Assembly (NCBI RefSeq): GCF_014145325.1
Contig: NZ_JACHTF010000005.1
Coordinates: 124,001-188,000, forward strand
Direction of reading: 5' to 3'
DNA length: 64,000 bases
From: Marilutibacter spongiae
GTDB taxonomy: Bacteria > Pseudomonadota > Gammaproteobacteria > Xanthomonadales > Xanthomonadaceae
The translations under genes were made by a program, and so were the position numbers. The notes under the pieces were generated by a model, which had not been told where the DNA came from, made no database searches, and saw nothing but the letters and a program-made list of their open reading frames with translations. Positions 24,902-32,028 of the stretch are shown here, one piece after another; within the stretch, counting starts at the first letter, position 1; every line of letters starts with the position of its first letter.

Positions 24902-25699
24902 ATGAACCTGCGTACCGCACTGGCCGCCACGGCGCTGGCCGCCGCCCTCGTCCTGCCCCCTCCCGCCCACGCCTGGGGCGCGATGGGCCACCGCCTGGTG
25001 GCCGACCTCGCCTGGGACGCGATGACGCCTCGGGCGCGCGCCGGCGCCCGGGACCTGCTCGCGCTCGAAGGCGATGCACGCCTGGCCGACGTCGCCAGCT
25101 GGGCCGACGAGCTGCGCGCGAGCGACCCCGACCTGGGCCGGCGCAGTGCGCGCTGGCACTACGTCAACATCGCCGAAGGCGACTGCCACTACCGCGCCGG
25201 ACGCGACTGCCCAGGCGGCGACTGCGTGGTCGCCGCGATCGAGGCGCAGGCGGCGATCCTCGCCGATCCCGGCCAGTCGCGCGCGGCGCGCCTGCAGGCA
25301 CTGAAGTTCGTGGTCCATTTCGTCGGCGACGTCCACCAGCCGCTGCACGCGGGCCGCGCCCACGACCGCGGCGGCAACACCTATCAGCTCAACATCGACG
25401 GGCGCGGCAGCAACCTGCATGCGCTGTGGGACAGCGGCCTGCTCGCCCAGGCGGGCCTCGACGAGACCGGCTGGCTCGCGCGCCTGCGGCGCTTGCCCGC
25501 GATCGGTGCCACGCCTGCATCGATACCGGCCGACTGGGCCGAAGCCTCCTGTGGCATCGTCGAGCGCCCGGGCTTCTATCCGCCCAAGGGCACGCTGGAT
25601 CCGGCCTATGCCGGGCCGTGGCTGCCGGTGGCCGAGCAGCAGCTGCGCCTGGGCGGCCAGCACCTGGCCGAGGTGCTCAACCGCGCGCTCGGCGGCTGA
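24902..25699 (+). CDS. secreted S1/P1-type nuclease
   Basis: A 265-aa zinc-dependent nuclease of the S1/P1 family, cutting single-stranded nucleic acids outside the cytoplasm. The signal peptide ends PPPAHA, leaving WGAMGHRLVADLAW as the mature start: the N-terminal tryptophan is itself a zinc ligand in this family. Further ligands are expected in LADVASWADELR, RWHYVNI, FVVHFVGDVHQPLHAG and GGNTYQLNIDGRGSNLHALWD, all present. Four cysteines (two in DCHYRAGRDC, one in GGDC and one in ASCG) probably form disulfides. The gene stands 65 bases after the ompW-like gene and has its own -10 box placed for a leaderless message. Confidence 0.92.
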   Translation: MNLRTALAATALAAALVLPPPAHAWGAMGHRLVADLAWDAMTPRARAGARDLLALEGDARLADVASWADELRASDPDLGRRSARWHYVNIAEGDCHYRAGRDCPGGDCVVAAIEAQAAILADPGQSRAARLQALKFVVHFVGDVHQPLHAGRAHDRGGNTYQLNIDGRGSNLHALWDSGLLAQAGLDETGWLARLRRLPAIGATPASIPADWAEASCGIVERPGFYPPKGTLDPAYAGPWLPVAEQQLRLGGQHLAEVLNRALGG

Positions 25700-25712
25700 C
25701 GCCGGGCAGGCG

Positions 25713-26282
25713 TCACTCGGCCGGCAGGCCGAGCTGGCGTCGCACCTGCGGCTCGGCCATGCCCAGGCCCGCGCGGCGCCCCAGCTCGACCGCTTCTCCG
25801 GCAGGCATGCCGTCCAGCGCCGCGGCCAGCGCCACCAGGCCGCCGACACGGTTGCCGGAGGCGCAATGCACGAGCACCGTGCCCTCCGACCCGGCGAGCA
25901 GCACGCGCAGGCGTTCGGCATTCGCGGCGTCGATCCCGGCCCCACCCTCCACCGGTATCGCGTCGTAGGCCATCCCGGCGGCCGCCACCTCGGCCGCCTC
26001 GTCGCGACCGGCCATTTCCGTGTCGGTGCGGAGGTTGACCACCCGGGTCACGCCCATCGCCCTGAGCCGGTCCCAGTCCTCCGGCGCGGGCTGGCCGGCC
26101 GCCAGCAGGCCGCTCCTGGCCAGGCGCAGGTGGGGGATACCGGTCGCGGACGGATCCGCCGGCGGAGAAGTAGGCTCGACGTGCATGGACATGTTCATCG
26201 CGGCGGTTCCGTTGGGGGGCGATGTGCCGCAGGCCACCAGGGCTGCGGACAAGGCCATTGGAGGGAAGAGCGCGGCGTTCAT
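25713..26282 (-). CDS. DUF442-type sulfurtransferase/phosphatase-like protein, probable lipoprotein
   Basis: A 189-aa protein. Residues 1-18 look like a short lipoprotein signal (lipobox LVAC, Cys18), though the start lacks the usual positive charges. The rest matches the DUF442/tyrosine-phosphatase-like fold: SGLLAAGQPAPEDWDRLRAM, VVNLRTDTEM, and the active loop VHCASGNRVGG with Cys140 and Arg145. The CX4R spacing is like rhodanese loops and the DUF442 domain that is fused to the dioxygenase in Blh proteins. The start codon overlaps the stop of the upstream arsR-type gene by 4 bases (ATGA), so the two are translationally coupled. A periplasmic sulfur-transfer role is inferred from this context. 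Confidence 0.65.
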   Translation of the reverse strand: MNAALFPPMALSAALVACGTSPPNGTAAMNMSMHVEPTSPPADPSATGIPHLRLARSGLLAAGQPAPEDWDRLRAMGVTRVVNLRTDTEMAGRDEAAEVAAAGMAYDAIPVEGGAGIDAANAERLRVLLAGSEGTVLVHCASGNRVGGLVALAAALDGMPAGEAVELGRRAGLGMAEPQVRRQLGLPAE

Positions 26283-26617
26283 CGCGCCGACGGCCCGCAG
26301 TAGATGTCGTGCAGGGTTGCCATGACCTGCTGCGCCGGCCCCGGCTGCAGGCGATAGAACACCTGCACGCCTTCCCGGCGGGTGTCGACGATCCCGGCCT
26401 CGCGCAACACGGCCAGGTGCTGGGACAGCGCCGACTGCGAGAGCGCGAGGCGCGCATGGAGCTCGCCGACCGCCAGTTCGCCCTCGACCAGGTGGCACAG
26501 GATCATCAGGCGCTGCGGATTGCCGAGCGTGCGCAACAGGGTCGAGGCATCGGCGGCATGCACCTGCATCCGTTCGAGATCGAGGTCGCCGGTGGACATG
26601 GGAACGGCAGCGTTCAC
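26279..26617 (-). CDS. bigR: ArsR-family repressor, BigR/SqrR-like sulfide sensor
   Basis: A 112-aa winged-helix repressor. The helix-turn-helix is VGELHARLALSQSALSQHLA (about 50-69), followed by the wing VDTRREGVQVFYRL. Two cysteines, Cys41 in ILCHLVEG and Cys107 in HDIYCGP, sit where BigR of Xylella and relatives keeps its redox pair (about 42 and 108), which forms a disulfide or polysulfide bond in response to sulfide. The start is GTG 26617, with AAGGAGAG ending 4 bases upstream; ATGs further upstream fall within the predicted promoter. It is transcribed away from the persulfide dioxygenase operon and should repress both directions through the shared operator at 26635-26697. Confidence 0.85.
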   Translation of the reverse strand: MNAAVPMSTGDLDLERMQVHAADASTLLRTLGNPQRLMILCHLVEGELAVGELHARLALSQSALSQHLAVLREAGIVDTRREGVQVFYRLQPGPAQQVMATLHDIYCGPSAR

Positions 26618-26634
26618 TGCGCTCTCCTTTGCTT

Positions 26635-26697
26635 GGAATGCCGTCATTATATCACTACTTGCTAATTTAGCAATAGCTAATATAATGACGGCATTCC
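26635..26697. promoter_or_regulatory. nested palindromic operator with mirror-image divergent promoters
   Basis: Two perfect inverted repeats share one axis at base 26666. The outer arms are 18 bp (26635-26652 and 26680-26697); the inner arms are TTGCTAA and TTAGCAA (26659-26665, 26667-26673). The outer arms carry a perfect TATAAT in each direction (26681-26686 plus; 26651-26646 minus), the inner arms a TTGCTA as -35, each 16 bases from its -10. Predicted starts are near 26693 and 26639, each giving a leader of about 21-22 nt with a good ribosome site. This is the expected place for a BigR-type repressor to bind. Confidence 0.85.
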
Positions 26698-26713
26698 CGA
26701 CAGGAGATGTCGA

Positions 26714-27580
26714 ATGAACACCTTGGTCCATCCCTTCTTCCACGCCGATACCAATACCTGGACGTACCTCGTCCACGCCGAAGGCGCCCACGAAGCCGCG
26801 GTGATCGATCCGGTCCTGGACTTCGACCCCAAGTCCGGACGCACGGACAGGCACTCGGCCCAGGCCCTGGTCGATGCCGTCGCGGCAGCCGGCCTGGACG
26901 TGCGCTGGATCCTGGAAACCCATGCCCACGCCGACCATCTCAGCGCCGGCCACTGGCTGAAAGCCCAATGGCCCGGCGCCACCCTCGCCATCGGCGAAGG
27001 CATCCGCGCCGTGCAGGAGACGTTCCGCTCGATCTTCAACCTGGGCGACGGCTTCCCGATCGACGGTTCGCAGTTCGACCGCCTATTGAGCGACGGCGAG
27101 ACCTTCGACATCGGCCCCCTCCAGGCGCGGGTGATCGCCGTGCCGGGACACACCCGCGACAGCAACGCCTTCCTGGTCGGCGATGCGCTGTTCACCGGCG
27201 ACTCGATCTTCATGCCCGACGGCGGCACCGCCCGCTGCGACTTCCCGGGCGGCAATGCGCGCACCCTCTACCGCTCGATCCACAAGCTGTTCGACACCCT
27301 GCCCGACGACACGCGGGTGTTCGTCTGCCACGACTACGGTCCGGGGGGCCGCGCCTTCGCCTGCCAGAGCAGCATCGGCGACCAGAAGCGCGACAACATC
27401 CACGTCGGCCAGGGCATCGACGAAGACCGCTTCGTCGAGATGCGGGAGACGCGCGACGCCACCCTGGCGATGCCCACGCTGATCCTGCCGTCGGTGCAGG
27501 TCAACATCCGCGCCGGCCAGCTGCCGCCGGCCGAGGACAACGGCGTGCGCTATCTCAAGCTTCCCCTCGACCTGCTGTGA
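26714..27580 (+). CDS. blh: ETHE1-like persulfide dioxygenase (Blh type), metallo-beta-lactamase fold
   Basis: A 288-aa MBL-fold protein predicted to oxidise glutathione persulfide to sulfite using one iron. Metal ligands: ETHAHADHL gives His70, His72, Asp74 and His75; VPGHTRDS gives His146; LFTGDSIF gives Asp163; VFVCHDYGPGG gives His206. The sequence is the stand-alone dioxygenase part of Blh; the DUF442 half found in Xylella/Agrobacterium Blh is absent here and is encoded across the promoter. AGGAGA lies 6-11 bases before ATG 26714. It is first in a four-gene operon with two YeeE/YedE-type proteins and a TauE/SafE exporter. Confidence 0.9.
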   Translation: MNTLVHPFFHADTNTWTYLVHAEGAHEAAVIDPVLDFDPKSGRTDRHSAQALVDAVAAAGLDVRWILETHAHADHLSAGHWLKAQWPGATLAIGEGIRAVQETFRSIFNLGDGFPIDGSQFDRLLSDGETFDIGPLQARVIAVPGHTRDSNAFLVGDALFTGDSIFMPDGGTARCDFPGGNARTLYRSIHKLFDTLPDDTRVFVCHDYGPGGRAFACQSSIGDQKRDNIHVGQGIDEDRFVEMRETRDATLAMPTLILPSVQVNIRAGQLPPAEDNGVRYLKLPLDLL

Positions 27581-27595
27581 CGCGGAGCACCCGGC

Positions 27596-28027
27596 ATGAG
27601 CGTAGCCACTGAGTTCACCCCCCTCGCGTCGCTGGCGGGCGGCGCCCTGATCGGACTGGCGGCGACCTGGCTGCTCGCGTCCATCGGCCGCATCGCCGGC
27701 ATCAGCGGCGTGCTCAACCAGGCGGTCGAGCAACGCGACGGCCGCGCCTGGCGGCTGGCGTTCCTGGCCGGACTGGTCGTCGCCGCCGGCGCCTGGTTCC
27801 ATGCCACCGGCGTACTGCCGCGCGCCGGTTTCCCGCTGCCGCTGCTGGTGGCGGCGGGCCTGCTGGTCGGCTTCGGCACGCGTCTGGGCAACGGCTGCAC
27901 CAGCGGCCATGGCATCTGCGGGCTGGCGCGTCTGTCCCGGCGATCGCTGGTTGCAGTCGCGGTCTTCATGGCCTGCGGCTTCGCGACGGTGTACATCGTC
28001 CGCCACCTTGCCGGGGGCGCGCCATGA
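27596..28027 (+). CDS. YeeE/YedE-type membrane protein (N-terminal half unit)
   Basis: A 143-aa protein with about four membrane helices. The hallmark [17 protein letters not shown] (about 99-115) carries the cysteines that conduct thiosulfate or related sulfur compounds in YeeE/YedE-family transporters. In many genomes two such small proteins act together as one transporter; here the second overlaps this one by 4 bases (ATGA). It follows the dioxygenase gene by 15 bases. A role in moving sulfur oxyanions or persulfide sulfur across the membrane is inferred. Confidence 0.85.
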   Translation: MSVATEFTPLASLAGGALIGLAATWLLASIGRIAGISGVLNQAVEQRDGRAWRLAFLAGLVVAAGAWFHATGVLPRAGFPLPLLVAAGLLVGFGTRLGNGCTSGHGICGLARLSRRSLVAVAVFMACGFATVYIVRHLAGGAP

Positions 28028-28440
28028 GGCCCGCACTGCATGCGCTGCTCGCCGGGGCCCTGTTCGGACTCGGCCTGGCGGTCTCGGGCATGACCAACCC
28101 CGACAAGGTGCTGAACTTCCTCGACATCGCCGGCACCTGGGACCCTTCGCTGGCCCTGGTCATGGGCGGTGCCCTCGCGGTGAGCCTGCCCGGCTATGCC
28201 TGGGTCCGCCGGCGCAATCGCACCTTCTGCGACACGCCCTTGCCGGACGCGCCATCCACGCGCCTGGACGGCCGCCTGCTGGGCGGCAGCGCCCTGTTCG
28301 GCGTGGGCTGGGGCCTGGCGGGCTTCTGCCCGGGACCGGGACTGGCCAACCTCGCGCACGGCAGCCTCGAAGCGGTTGTGTTCATGCTGGCCTTGCTGGC
28401 AGGCTCGGCACTGGCCCGCTTCATGGTTCCCCCCAATTGA
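28024..28440 (+). CDS. YeeE/YedE-type membrane protein, DUF6691-like second half
   Basis: A 138-aa membrane partner of the preceding gene. The N-terminal segment [25 protein letters not shown] and the later [20 protein letters not shown] are typical of the second half of split YeeE/YedE transporters; the cysteine in GFCPGP is the conserved conduction residue. It overlaps its upstream neighbour by 4 bases, and its stop overlaps the TTG start of the TauE-type gene by 3 bases, so the three are expected to be translated together. Confidence 0.82.
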   Translation: MRPALHALLAGALFGLGLAVSGMTNPDKVLNFLDIAGTWDPSLALVMGGALAVSLPGYAWVRRRNRTFCDTPLPDAPSTRLDGRLLGGSALFGVGWGLAGFCPGPGLANLAHGSLEAVVFMLALLAGSALARFMVPPN

Positions 28441-29186
28441 GCGAAACCGAACTGATCCTCGCCGTGCTGCTGCTCGGCGTGGCCGCCCTCTATTCCTCGG
28501 TCGGCCACGCCGGCGCCAGCGGTTACATCGCGATGATGGCGCTGATGGGCCTCGCGCCGGAGCAGATCCGTCCGACCGCCCTGACCCTCAACCTGCTGGT
28601 GGGCGGCATCGGGCTGTTCCGCTTCTGGCGCAACGGCCACGTCCGCTGGCGCAACGTGCTGCCCTTCGTCCTGGCGTCCGCACCGGCGGCCTTCTTCGCC
28701 GCGCAGGTGCGCTTGCCGAAAGAGAGCTACTCCATCCTCCTGGGCGTGGTGCTGCTGGTGGCCGCGATCGGCGTGTTCCGCCACGCGTCGCGCGCCGAGG
28801 AAGAGGACGCGGCCACGGCGGGCCGTCGCGTGCCATGGGTACCCGGGCTGCTGACCGGGGCCGTGATCGGCGTGCTGTCGGGACTGACCGGCACCGGTGG
28901 CGCGATCTTCCTGACGCCGCTCCTGCTGTTTGCGCGCTGGATGCCCACGCGCGAGGCCAGCGGCACCTCGGTGGCCTTCGTCTGGATCAACTCGCTCACC
29001 GCGCTCGCCGGGCTCCTGCACGCCACCGGCAGCCTGCCGACGGCGCTGCCCCTGTGGCTCGGGGCGGTGGCGGTAGGCGCCCTGGTCGGCACCCAGATGG
29101 GCCTGCGCTGGGTCCCGGTGCGTGGCCTGCGCCTGCTGCTGGGATTCGTCCTGCTGATCGCGGCCGGGAAGCTGTTCTTCGCCTGA
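28437..29186 (+). CDS. TauE/SafE-family sulfite/anion exporter
   Basis: A 249-aa polytopic protein of the TauE/SafE (TSUP) group. Repeated family elements appear at both halves: LYSSVGHAGASGYIAMMALM with LRPTALTLN-like text near residues 18-55, and VIGVLSGLTGTGGAIFLTPLLL with SGTSVAFVWINS near residues 140-185. Such proteins export sulfite or organosulfonates, which fits a locus whose dioxygenase makes sulfite. The start is TTG 28437, whose last two bases belong to the preceding gene's TGA; the N-terminus ([17 protein letters not shown]) leads straight into a membrane helix. Last gene of the operon. Confidence 0.85.
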   Translation: MSETELILAVLLLGVAALYSSVGHAGASGYIAMMALMGLAPEQIRPTALTLNLLVGGIGLFRFWRNGHVRWRNVLPFVLASAPAAFFAAQVRLPKESYSILLGVVLLVAAIGVFRHASRAEEEDAATAGRRVPWVPGLLTGAVIGVLSGLTGTGGAIFLTPLLLFARWMPTREASGTSVAFVWINSLTALAGLLHATGSLPTALPLWLGAVAVGALVGTQMGLRWVPVRGLRLLLGFVLLIAAGKLFFA

Positions 29187-29250
29187 TCGCCCTCCGCCCC
29201 GCTCCGCCCGCGACCGGCGTCCGTCACCTGCCCGCCATGCGCAGGCGCGT

Positions 29251-29256
29251 TAGGCT
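29251..29256 (+). promoter_or_regulatory. -10 box placed for a leaderless mRNA
   Basis: TAGGCT ends 6 bases before the ATG of the acetyl-CoA hydrolase gene, the same geometry as at 24890 and 60173. No ribosome site is present upstream of the ATG. Confidence 0.45.
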
Positions 29257-29262
29257 GTCGCC

Positions 29263-31227
29263 ATGACCGATGCCAGCCCCGGGCGGCCGACGCCCGCCAC
29301 CCACCTCGACGATGCCGTGTCGAAGATGCTCGAGCGGATCGAGGGGCCGCTGCGGATCGGCGCCCCACTCGGCCTGGGCAAGCCGCACCGGCTGCTCAAC
29401 GCGCTGTACGAACGCATGGCCGCCTCGCCCGAACGCGGCCTGCACCTCTACACGGCGCTCTCGCTGGACCCGCCCGGGCCCGCCAAGGGGCTGGAGGGTC
29501 GTTTCCTCGGCCCCTTCGTGGCCCGCCATTTCGGCGACGATTTCCCCCGCCTGGCCTATGTCCAGGCGCTGCGGCGCAACGCGCTGCCCGCGCACATGGA
29601 GGTCGAGGAGTTCTACATGCAGTCCGGCGCCATGCTCGGTTCGCGGCAGGCGCAGCGTCGCTATGCCAGCCTGAACTACACGCACGTGGCCCGGGCCCTG
29701 GCCGACCGCCGGATCAATGCCATCGTGCAGAAGGTCGCGCGCGAGCCGGGCGGCGAACGCCTGTCGCTCTCGTGCAATACGGACCTCACGTTCGACGCCC
29801 TGGCCGCGGTCGCGTCGCGCGGCCTGCAGCGTCCGCTGATGGTGGCCGAGGTCGACCCCCAACTGCCCTGGCTGGGCGGCGGCGCGGCCGTGGATGCTGG
29901 CTTCTTCGACATCGTGGTCGACCCGCCCGGGCCGCATCCGCGCCTGTTCGGCCTGCCGCGCCAGCCCGTCACCGACGTCGACTACGCGATCGGCTTCCAT
30001 GCCAGCACCCTGGTCAAGGACGGCGGCACGCTGCAGATCGGCATCGGCGCACTGGCCGACGCCCTGTGCCACGCCCTGGCGCTGCGCCACGCCGACAATG
30101 CCACCTATCGACGCGTGCTCGCCGCCCTGGGCGCGGATGCCGCGGAGGACCCTGCGCTGGGGCCTTTCGACACCGGCCTGTACGGCTGCAGCGAAATGCT
30201 CAACGAGGGCTTCCGCCGACTCGTCGATGCCGGCGTGATCCGGCGCAAGGTCGTGGACGACCTGGCGCTGATGCAACGCGATGCCGAGGACCGCCTCACC
30301 ATCGCGGACCGCGAACGGCTCGCGCGCGAGGGCCAGTTCCTGCACGGCGCCTTCTACCTGGGTTCGCCCGACTTCTACCAGTGGCTGCGCGACCTTCCCG
30401 AGGCCACGCGCGCGGCGATCGGCATGTGCCCGGTGAGCGCGGTCAACGAGCTGTATGGCGGCAACGAGACGCTCGAGCGCCTGCAGCGACGCGACGCGCG
30501 ATTCTTCAACAGCTGCATGATGGCGACCGCGCTCGGCGCGGCGGTTTCCGATGCGCTGGAAGACGGCCGGGTGGTATCGGGCGTCGGCGGCCAGTACAAC
30601 TTCGTGGCGATGGCCCACGCGCTGCCCGATGCGCGCTCGGTGCTGATGTTCCGCGCCACCCGCGACAGCAGTGGCCGGCGCAGCTCCAACGTGGTCTGGC
30701 GCTACGGCCATGCGACGATCCCGCGCCACCTGCGCGACGTCTACATCACCGAATACGGCATTGCCGACCTGCGCGGCGCCACCGACGAAGACTGCATCGC
30801 GGCGATGGCGGGCATCACCGACGCCGACTTCCAGCCGGCGCTGCTGGCGCAGGCGAAGTCGGCGGGCAAGATCGCCCGGGACTTCGCGCCGCCGCCGACC
30901 GCCTCGCGCAACACCCACGAAGCGCTACGCGCGCGGCTGGCACCGCTGCGCCGCGACGGCACCCTGCCCGACTACCCGCTCGGCAGCGATTTCACCGTGG
31001 TGGAGCAACGCCTGGTCGCGGCGCTGGGCTGGCTGAAGGCGGCAACCGCCTCGCCACCGGGCAAGCTCGGTACGGTGCTGCGAGCACTCGTCGCAGGCGC
31101 CCCGCGCGACCGGGAAGCGCTGCAGCGCATGGACCTGCAGGCGCCCGACGGGGTTGCCGCGTGGCTGGAGTCGCGGCTCCTGTCGCTCGCCCTGGACAAG
31201 GCCTCCGGTGCCGCGACGGCGCCTTAG
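29263..31227 (+). CDS. acetyl-CoA hydrolase/CoA-transferase family protein
   Basis: A 654-aa protein of the acetyl-CoA hydrolase/4-hydroxybutyrate CoA-transferase group, the longer bacterial subfamily. The N-terminal CoA-transferase half spans about 20-300 (LRIGAPLGLGKPHRLLNALY; STLVKDGGTLQIGIGALADA). The C-terminal half holds ARFFNSCMMATALGAAVSDA, GVGGQYNFVAMAHALPDARS and YITEYGIADLRGATDEDCIA, with the expected catalytic glutamate in the EYG motif. It should move CoA between acids or cleave acyl-CoA; the true substrate cannot be read. It is separated from the sulfide operon by 76 bases with its own -10 box. A -10-like TATACT for the next gene lies just after it. Confidence 0.85.
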   Translation: MTDASPGRPTPATHLDDAVSKMLERIEGPLRIGAPLGLGKPHRLLNALYERMAASPERGLHLYTALSLDPPGPAKGLEGRFLGPFVARHFGDDFPRLAYVQALRRNALPAHMEVEEFYMQSGAMLGSRQAQRRYASLNYTHVARALADRRINAIVQKVAREPGGERLSLSCNTDLTFDALAAVASRGLQRPLMVAEVDPQLPWLGGGAAVDAGFFDIVVDPPGPHPRLFGLPRQPVTDVDYAIGFHASTLVKDGGTLQIGIGALADALCHALALRHADNATYRRVLAALGADAAEDPALGPFDTGLYGCSEMLNEGFRRLVDAGVIRRKVVDDLALMQRDAEDRLTIADRERLAREGQFLHGAFYLGSPDFYQWLRDLPEATRAAIGMCPVSAVNELYGGNETLERLQRRDARFFNSCMMATALGAAVSDALEDGRVVSGVGGQYNFVAMAHALPDARSVLMFRATRDSSGRRSSNVVWRYGHATIPRHLRDVYITEYGIADLRGATDEDCIAAMAGITDADFQPALLAQAKSAGKIARDFAPPPTASRNTHEALRARLAPLRRDGTLPDYPLGSDFTVVEQRLVAALGWLKAATASPPGKLGTVLRALVAGAPRDREALQRMDLQAPDGVAAWLESRLLSLALDKASGAATAP

Positions 31228-31274
31228 CGACTTTGCCTATACTGGCGCCTGGCACGCAGCAGGTCCCTCGCCGG

Positions 31275-31961
31275 ATGTCCGCAGACAACGTCTACAAGCA
31301 CTTCTACCGCACCATGCGCCTGGCCGCGACCGAGCTCAGCGACGGTGGCGGACCGTTCGGTTTCGACATCACCACCGCCCTGGAATTCGACTTCCTGGTC
31401 GAGCGCTACCAGTGCGACGCGATCATCGAGACGGGCAGCAACATGGGCGATACGACCGACTACCTCGCCCGCACCTATCCGCACCTGCAGATCATCACCT
31501 GCGACGTGGTCGACAAGTACGTCGACATCGTCAAGCGCCGCGTGGGCTTCATGCCGCACACCCACGTGGAGAAGATCGATTCGCCCGAGCTGATCGCGAA
31601 GTTCAAGGACGCGTTCCGCTGCCCGCTCTACTACCTCGACGCACACTGGTACGAGGACTGGCCGCTGGAACGGGAACTGGGCCTGATCGAGAACGGCGTG
31701 GTCTGCGTCGACGACTTCAACATCGGCCATCCGCGCTTCGGTTTCGACAAGTACGGCGAGGTCGAATGCGGGCCGCGGATGCTGTCGCGCTTCATCGACA
31801 AGGTGCCGCACTTCTACACCAACAATCCCGACGCCCAGCACGAACTGCCCTGCCTGCAGACCGGCCGCCGCGGCGGCAAGGCCTACTTCGCGATCAACCA
31901 GTTCGACCACATGAAGCACCACCGCTATTTCCGCCGCTTCGAGACCCCGCGGCCGGACTGA
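31275..31961 (+). CDS. class I methyltransferase-like protein
   Basis: A 228-aa protein with a Rossmann-like methyltransferase core: DAIIETGSNMGDTTDYLA (motif I-like), LQIITCDVVDKYVDIVKRR (acidic residue after strand 2), and LYYLDAHWYEDWPLERELGL (strand 4 region), followed by VVCVDDFNIGHPRFGF. The Asp-Ala-His-Trp block resembles sugar or macrolide O-methyltransferases of the CmcI/TylF kind, but I cannot fix a substrate. A TATACT box at 31238-31243 lies 31 bases before the ATG, so it may be expressed separately. It converges on transketolase. Confidence 0.6.
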   Translation: MSADNVYKHFYRTMRLAATELSDGGGPFGFDITTALEFDFLVERYQCDAIIETGSNMGDTTDYLARTYPHLQIITCDVVDKYVDIVKRRVGFMPHTHVEKIDSPELIAKFKDAFRCPLYYLDAHWYEDWPLERELGLIENGVVCVDDFNIGHPRFGFDKYGEVECGPRMLSRFIDKVPHFYTNNPDAQHELPCLQTGRRGGKAYFAINQFDHMKHHRYFRRFETPRPD

Positions 31962-31987
31962 AGCCGGCGCGTCCCCCAGACATGCGA

Positions 31988-32007
31988 ACGGCGCCCGCAG
32001 GCGCCGT
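31988..32007. terminator. hairpin between converging genes
   Basis: An 8-bp GC stem ACGGCGCC/GGCGCCGT with a CGCA loop lies between the methyltransferase-like gene and tkt. There is no T run, so it is a weak terminator candidate for either side. Confidence 0.4.
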
Positions 32008-32028
32008 CCGTGGTCGAACCCGCCGGCC

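Noticed and set aside
26599-26647. ATG starts for the ArsR-type regulator at 26647 or 26599
   Set aside because: 26647 lies in the predicted -10 box, before the likely transcription start, and neither has a ribosome site. GTG 26617 has a strong one.
31988-32007. Strong intrinsic terminator between the methyltransferase-like gene and tkt
   Set aside because: The stem is good but there is no T run on either side, so it is listed only as a weak hairpin.
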